Shown here piece after piece: positions 5,088-9,089 of a DNA stretch of 9,089 nt. Source of the stretch: Clostridiales bacterium (lineage in GTDB: Bacteria > Bacillota_A > Clostridia > Saccharofermentanales > Saccharofermentanaceae); the NCBI GenBank assembly GCA_017649745.1, contig JAGCGE010000075.1, positions 1 through 9,089 of the forward strand, in the 5' to 3' direction. Below the pieces are notes generated by a model that did no database searches, had not been told where the DNA came from, and saw nothing but the letters and a program-made list of their open reading frames with translations. Both the position numbers and the translations under genes were made by a program. Each line of letters opens with the position of its first letter. Positions within the stretch are counted from its first letter, which is position 1.

Positions 5088-5765
5088 ATGCGTAAGCGTG
5101 AGCGTATGACAAAGATGATATCTATTGTCATGGCAGCTTTTGCTGTCCTCCTTTTCTTTGTTTTCCCTGTTAGTGCGGAGTCTAGAAATACTCCTGTAAA
5201 GGCACAGATCCCTATAATTTGCGAAAAGACAGACGCAACGAACAACAATTATGAGATCGTTATCGAAAATATCGATAACGCACCATTGCCTGACAACAAT
5301 GTGATCAGTTTTAGTGAGTCAGGCCAAACTGAATATGAGATAGAGATAGATGAGCCTGGAACATACCTTTACAAGGTATACGAGAAGGCCGGTACAAATA
5401 AGAATATAATCTACGATAATACATCATATACAGTAACGATATTCGTTACACAGGACGATAACCGTGTGCTCAATGCACAAGTTATCCTCTCCAAGGACGG
5501 TGCAGGCAAGCCGACTTCAGTTAAGTTTGTCAATATGCCTATTGATACCGATTCTGGTACTCTAAGCAATACACCTGTTGGTACACACAACAATACACCT
5601 GTTGGTACACACAACAATACTCCTTCAGGTGATTCCGTCCCTTATGCGACTGCGACAGGTGAAGCGGTTAGCAAGTTCTACCATTATGCTGTTGCAACTT
5701 TTATGATCGGTTCGATCATCCTCATTCTCGCGTTAAAACGCAGGAAGGAGGAGACCGATGGCTAA
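5088..5765 (+). CDS. FctB/Spy0130-like minor pilin, probable pilus base or anchor subunit
   Basis: The 225-residue precursor has a signal peptide ending PVSA (27-30). One Ig-like pilin domain follows (about 36-150), starting VKAQIPIICEKTD and ending VKFVN, with the internal pattern EPGTYLYKVYEKAG. This is the FctB/Spy0130 layout. Lys47, Glu99 and Asn149 are placed as an isopeptide triad. A flexible linker (150-198) contains two exact octapeptide repeats NTPVGTHN and a third partial copy NTPSG. It ends with a transmembrane segment (about 199-216) and the positive tail KRRKEETDG, as in a sorting signal, but no LPXTG is present; the nearest candidate is VPYATATGE (184-192). In S. pyogenes, FctB is the subunit that links the pilus to the cell wall. 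The stop overlaps the start of the adhesin gene by 8 nt, so translation is probably coupled. Confidence 0.83.
   Translation: MRKRERMTKMISIVMAAFAVLLFFVFPVSAESRNTPVKAQIPIICEKTDATNNNYEIVIENIDNAPLPDNNVISFSESGQTEYEIEIDEPGTYLYKVYEKAGTNKNIIYDNTSYTVTIFVTQDDNRVLNAQVILSKDGAGKPTSVKFVNMPIDTDSGTLSNTPVGTHNNTPVGTHNNTPSGDSVPYATATGEAVSKFYHYAVATFMIGSIILILALKRRKEETDG
5568..5630 (+). repeat. 24-bp tandem repeat in the minor pilin linker
   Basis: Two identical 24-base units occupy 5568-5591 and 5592-5615, each encoding NTPVGTHN. A partial third copy (5616-5630, AATACTCCTTCAGGT, NTPSG) follows. The units keep the reading frame, so copy number could change the linker length between domain and membrane anchor. Confidence 0.92.
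5745..5757 (+). promoter_or_regulatory. Ribosome binding site of the adhesin gene inside the minor pilin gene
   Basis: AAGGAGG (5745-5751) lies 6 nt before ATG 5758 and also encodes part of the RRKEE tail of the minor pilin. This overlap ties the starts of adhesin translation to the end of minor pilin translation. Confidence 0.8.
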
Positions 5766-8700
5766 GAAATTCAGACAATTCATTAGCATTTTTCTTGTTT
5801 TAACTACTCTCTTTAGTTATAGCAACCTTCTTCGTGCGGATGACACTGACGAAACTGAGCCGACTGAGACCGCTACTATAGAAGAAAGTGAGCCTTCGGA
5901 ATCTACGGAGTCTTCTGAGGATATTGAGCCTTCCGAGACTTCTGAAACAATACCGGAAGAGACATCGGAATCAGATCCTTCTGAAAGTGTTTCCGGTACT
6001 CTTTCCAGAACTATCCTTGATTCTAAAGGATATACATATACTGTGACCGCTTCATATGATGAAGATACGGGCATTCCTTCTGATGCTGAACTTGTTGTTG
6101 AAGAGATCATTTCAGGTGAGGATTATAACGACTATTACGATAAGACTATAGAGGTCATTGGTGACCAGATCGGATACGTCAGATTCTTCGATATCAGCAT
6201 CGTTAAGGACGGTGTTGAGTTTGAACCTAATGAAGGAACTACAGTTAACGTTAAGATCCAGCTTGCTGATATGCTTGATAGCGAGTTGAGTGTAATTCAC
6301 TTTGCTGACGATTCTGACCCAGCTGTCGTTGAGACAACAACTGTTAATAATGACGAAGGTACTGAGATCGAGTTCGAAGCTGACGGTTTCTCCGCATATG
6401 CGATAGTAGATTTTGATAAGGACCCTGTAGTTTTCGGTTGGGATGATGCAAATACATTTGATGAAATTGCTGCACATGGAGCAGAGGGATTCTATGTGTC
6501 AAGTTCAGGTAATAATGTAACAAAGGGACATTACCTTACAGGAGGAATTGTTACTGGTGTTTCCGGTAATGCTGATAGAAACGGACTTGATGCAACAGAA
6601 GATGCATATTTGACTGGGGTGCCGGATGGTATTGAAAAGTTCTATTTTACAAGAGTTGATGGAACTGAGGACAAATTCATAATATATGTGAAAAGAAGTG
6701 AAACGTCATTTGAATACTTACAAATGACTAATGTTCAAGGTAACAGTAAACGTAAGGGTCTTACTTTTGTATCAAATGCTGATGATGCTACGGAATTTAA
6801 ACTGGAAAAGTATAAGACCGGCGATAACAGCTTCTATATATCTGCAATGGATGGTATTTACTGGGTTCGAAATGGAGCAAAGAATCCTCCTGGAGTTGGT
6901 GCCGTTGTTGGATATCAAGCGAAGGATGATACAAATGCATACCCAATTAGACTGCAATATAAGACGGAGGAGATAAGCGATCCTTACAAACTTGATAATA
7001 AGTCGTATGGTCTTATGTACTATGATTCAGGTATTGCAGGTAAAGGATTGATAGATGAATCTTCTAATGCCGGATCTCTTGATACACTTGCTATGCCTGT
7101 ACTCGCTCACAAGGATGATCATGAAGATAGGATGTTTGTTCCAAATGACTCTGATATAGTCATGTGGAAGATCAAATGGAAAAGTGAAGATTTCTACACC
7201 TTCTCCGCTGAGATAAATGGTGAAACAAAGTATTTGAATATCGGTGCTAACGGACCTGAGATATCTGATACAGAGCAAAGCATCCGTGTAACGCCTGGTA
7301 CCGGAGATAATAAAGGCAAGATCTCTTTAAGTGTTGGAAATAATGTTCTTACTTATTCAGGTGAGATCAATAACGGATTTGTTGTTAACGGAACTGATTC
7401 CGACAGATACAGATGGTTGAATCTTGTCGAAATGTCCTTGCTTACTTCTGATTATTGGCTGACTTATTCGGCTAAGAAGATAAGTGTATCAGATCCTGCT
7501 CTTAAAAACGGTGATCGTGTGATCGTCTACACCAGAGTTTGGAATGACTCTAAAAAGAGATACGATTTCTATGCTGTAGATCACGACGGAACACTCGTTC
7601 CTTGTTATGAAGAAGGTGACGAGATCCAGTGGATCGGTGACAGAATCAATACACTTTTGTGGGATTATACGATCTATTATGAGAAGGGCAAAGATGCAGT
7701 AAAAGAAAACGAGAATAACTTTTACGAACTTTATAATGAGTATTCCGAGAAGTATATCAGTCCTAGTGCGATCAGTGACGAAGTGCTGGATGACAGTAAG
7801 ATAGGCATCAACATGGTCGGTAGAAGTGATGATGAATACTATTCACCGATCGTTGCTTGGGATACGGATAACTATGCTTATGCAGGTGTCAGAACGGATA
7901 ATGGAAGGATCATATCTTATCCGTTGTATGATCCTGTTCCTTCTAACGAATCAACGGATTTCTATTTTGCTACTATTCAGGATCTGAACATAACGGATGA
8001 TCTTACTACGGTCGAAACAGTAGATAATACCGCTTATGGTATGAAGATGAAGTTGATCAACTTTGATGTTAATGGTACTGACTGGAAAAATGGTGAGCAG
8101 AGTAAATTCTTGGGAAATAATGCAGGTGGTGCTGTTCTTACTCCTCAGCAGGGAATCCTGTCTGCAAATCTTGGACCAGACGGTTATCCAACAGTAACTC
8201 ATGGAACTCATGCCGGAGAGTCACTTGCTGGTCTTTATGACAGCAGATTGAAGGATGTAAACCATTTGTTTGTATCTTCAACTTATATGAGTTCAGGATA
8301 TTTTGAATTTGACAGTACTCAGAATTTTGCTGAATTAGGACCAGACAACAATTTTAAGGTCTACCAGGAATTGGGTACGATAAATGGTGACGGAAGAAAG
8401 TCTCTGCAACATGGTCAGTTCTTGCCTTTCGACAAACTTGATCTAGGTGACTATTCAACTAATTTGAATATGTACACCGCTACTCAAGCTCTGTTGGATG
8501 ATTCAGATCCAAGAAAGTATGAAAATCTATATCGTATAGATGATCCTGATTATAACTTTGGTATGCTGCTTGAGACATCATTTGTTCAGACTCCAGACGG
8601 ACACGATGATTGGGATCACGATATTATCTACGAGTTTACCGGTGACGATGATTTCTGGCTCTATGTAGACGGAGTTCTCGTAATGGATCTTGGTGGTATT

Positions 8701-9089
8701 CATAGCGCCCTCAAGGGAACTATCAACTATTGTACCGGTGAGGTCTATGTTCAGGGTGCATCAACTCCTAATACAACTCTCTATGCGATCTTTAAGAAGA
8801 ACTATATGGATCAGGGACATACAGAGCAGGAAGCTATCGCATATCTTGATACGATCTTTAAACAGAAGAGTAACGGACAGTATGTTTTCAAGGATTACTC
8901 GGCTCATACGATGACGATCTTCTTTATGGAGAGAGGTCAGGGCGCATCGAATCTTCATATGCGTTTTAACCAGTCATCTGTAAAGCCTGATACAGTTATC
9001 CTCGGTAAGGAATTATCAGGAGTTGATGCGACAGAATCATTCTATGCTGAATTCCCATTCCAGATCTATTATCAGCTTGTTGATGGTGA
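5758..9089 (+). CDS. Giant secreted pilus-associated adhesin with fibro-slime domain, C-terminus beyond the window
   Basis: From ATG 5758 the frame is open through 1,110 codons to the window end; no stop is seen, so the protein is longer. It begins with a signal peptide (cleavage near LLRA-DD, residue 27), then a Ser/Glu/Thr/Pro-rich low-complexity spacer (28-80). Residues about 84-220 form a beta-rich domain (YTVTASYDEDTGIPSDAEL ... DGFSAYAIVDF) resembling the ZU5-like module at the N-terminus of clostridial adhesins. Residues about 240-560 contain Trp-rich segments such as WKIKW and EINGETKYLNI that suggest beta-trefoil-like repeats. A fibro-slime (PA14-like) domain spans about 757-1072, with GDDDFWLYVDGVLVMDLGGIH (962-982) and HTMTIFFMERG (1050-1060). 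At 1076 a further pilin- or Cna-B-like domain starts with LGKELSG, Lys1084 being a candidate isopeptide Lys. A sorting signal must lie downstream. It is the likely tip or host/substrate-binding subunit. Confidence 0.85.
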   Translation, partial: MAKKFRQFISIFLVLTTLFSYSNLLRADDTDETEPTETATIEESEPSESTESSEDIEPSETSETIPEETSESDPSESVSGTLSRTILDSKGYTYTVTASYDEDTGIPSDAELVVEEIISGEDYNDYYDKTIEVIGDQIGYVRFFDISIVKDGVEFEPNEGTTVNVKIQLADMLDSELSVIHFADDSDPAVVETTTVNNDEGTEIEFEADGFSAYAIVDFDKDPVVFGWDDANTFDEIAAHGAEGFYVSSSGNNVTKGHYLTGGIVTGVSGNADRNGLDATEDAYLTGVPDGIEKFYFTRVDGTEDKFIIYVKRSETSFEYLQMTNVQGNSKRKGLTFVSNADDATEFKLEKYKTGDNSFYISAMDGIYWVRNGAKNPPGVGAVVGYQAKDDTNAYPIRLQYKTEEISDPYKLDNKSYGLMYYDSGIAGKGLIDESSNAGSLDTLAMPVLAHKDDHEDRMFVPNDSDIVMWKIKWKSEDFYTFSAEINGETKYLNIGANGPEISDTEQSIRVTPGTGDNKGKISLSVGNNVLTYSGEINNGFVVNGTDSDRYRWLNLVEMSLLTSDYWLTYSAKKISVSDPALKNGDRVIVYTRVWNDSKKRYDFYAVDHDGTLVPCYEEGDEIQWIGDRINTLLWDYTIYYEKGKDAVKENENNFYELYNEYSEKYISPSAISDEVLDDSKIGINMVGRSDDEYYSPIVAWDTDNYAYAGVRTDNGRIISYPLYDPVPSNESTDFYFATIQDLNITDDLTTVETVDNTAYGMKMKLINFDVNGTDWKNGEQSKFLGNNAGGAVLTPQQGILSANLGPDGYPTVTHGTHAGESLAGLYDSRLKDVNHLFVSSTYMSSGYFEFDSTQNFAELGPDNNFKVYQELGTINGDGRKSLQHGQFLPFDKLDLGDYSTNLNMYTATQALLDDSDPRKYENLYRIDDPDYNFGMLLETSFVQTPDGHDDWDHDIIYEFTGDDDFWLYVDGVLVMDLGGIHSALKGTINYCTGEVYVQGASTPNTTLYAIFKKNYMDQGHTEQEAIAYLDTIFKQKSNGQYVFKDYSAHTMTIFFMERGQGASNLHMRFNQSSVKPDTVILGKELSGVDATESFYAEFPFQIYYQLVDG
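5839..5997 (+). repeat. Ser/Glu/Thr/Pro low-complexity spacer in the adhesin
   Basis: Codons 28-80 of the adhesin encode an acidic run with recurrent EPSE/ETSE-type tetrapeptides just after the signal peptide. Such stretches act as flexible, often glycosylated, wall- or matrix-spanning spacers; here its position at the mature N-terminus would set the remaining domains apart from the rest of the chain. The DNA itself is degenerate and has no exact tandem units. Confidence 0.7.

Noticed and set aside
5568..5630. Tandem repeat as a CRISPR array
   Set aside because: Units are contiguous with no spacers and lie in frame in a coding sequence.
5817..6477. Minus-strand open frames opposite the adhesin, including a Ser-rich one
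   Set aside because: They are the complement of the acidic Ser/Glu spacer and neighbouring coding sequence, have no ribosome binding site and encode biased composition expected from antisense of the real gene.
6731..6976. Alternative plus-strand open frame inside the adhesin
   Set aside because: It lies wholly within the long adhesin frame, which is continuous and domain-consistent; no start signal.
8731..8763. Cys992 in NYCTGEVYVQ as part of a thioester adhesin domain
   Set aside because: The segment is the ordinary fibro-slime stretch near GTIN-x-x-TGEV, and no partner Gln motif of thioester domains was identified. A lone Cys at this place is more simply a substitution.

Overview
The window looks like a chromosomal segment from a low- to mid-GC Gram-positive anaerobe of the class Clostridia (Lachnospiraceae/Oscillospiraceae-like). 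Support comes from strong AGGAGG-type ribosome binding sites, TATAAT -10 boxes, an intrinsic terminator and a sortase-assembled pilus locus. Species cannot be fixed from the sequence.

Region 1 (1-775): the 5' part of a small Cro/C1-type helix-turn-helix regulator lies on the minus strand and runs off the left edge. A 264-base intergenic region separates it from a divergent monocistronic unit for an unrecognised 89-residue acidic protein. That unit has its own promoter and a perfect-stem intrinsic terminator. Two perfect palindromes in the intergenic region are candidate operators.

Region 2 (776-2260): a two-gene unit encodes a DinB-fold metal-binding protein (His95, His221, His225) and an aspartate/glutamate-racemase-family protein. 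The second catalytic Cys of the racemase is present but the first is absent. Neither gene has an obvious link to the pilus locus.

Region 3 (2299-9089, open at the right edge): a surface-pilus operon expressed from an extended -10 promoter. Its order is signal-peptidase-like assembly factor, major pilin (two Spy0128/FctA-type isopeptide domains, IPTGV sorting signal), class B sortase, FctB-like minor pilin, then a giant fibro-slime-domain adhesin whose C-terminus lies beyond the window. The first four genes match the order sipA-fctA-srtC-fctB of the Streptococcus pyogenes FCT pilus islands; a large candidate tip/adhesive subunit is added downstream. The expected scheme is export of pilins and adhesin by Sec, help from the SipA-like protein, polymerisation of the major pilin by the class B sortase at IPTG, FctB as base or anchor subunit and the giant protein as adhesin.

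The most notable points are these. The signal peptidase homologue keeps a Ser but has Gly where the general-base Lys should be, so it is probably an assembly factor and not a peptidase. Its best-placed ribosome binding site leads to an in-frame ATA codon instead of a normal start. The minor pilin lacks a recognisable LPXTG motif but has a 24-bp exact tandem repeat encoding TPxG-containing octapeptides. The long adhesin reads through about 1,110 codons with no stop and carries a complete fibro-slime module followed by the start of another domain with a candidate isopeptide Lys.
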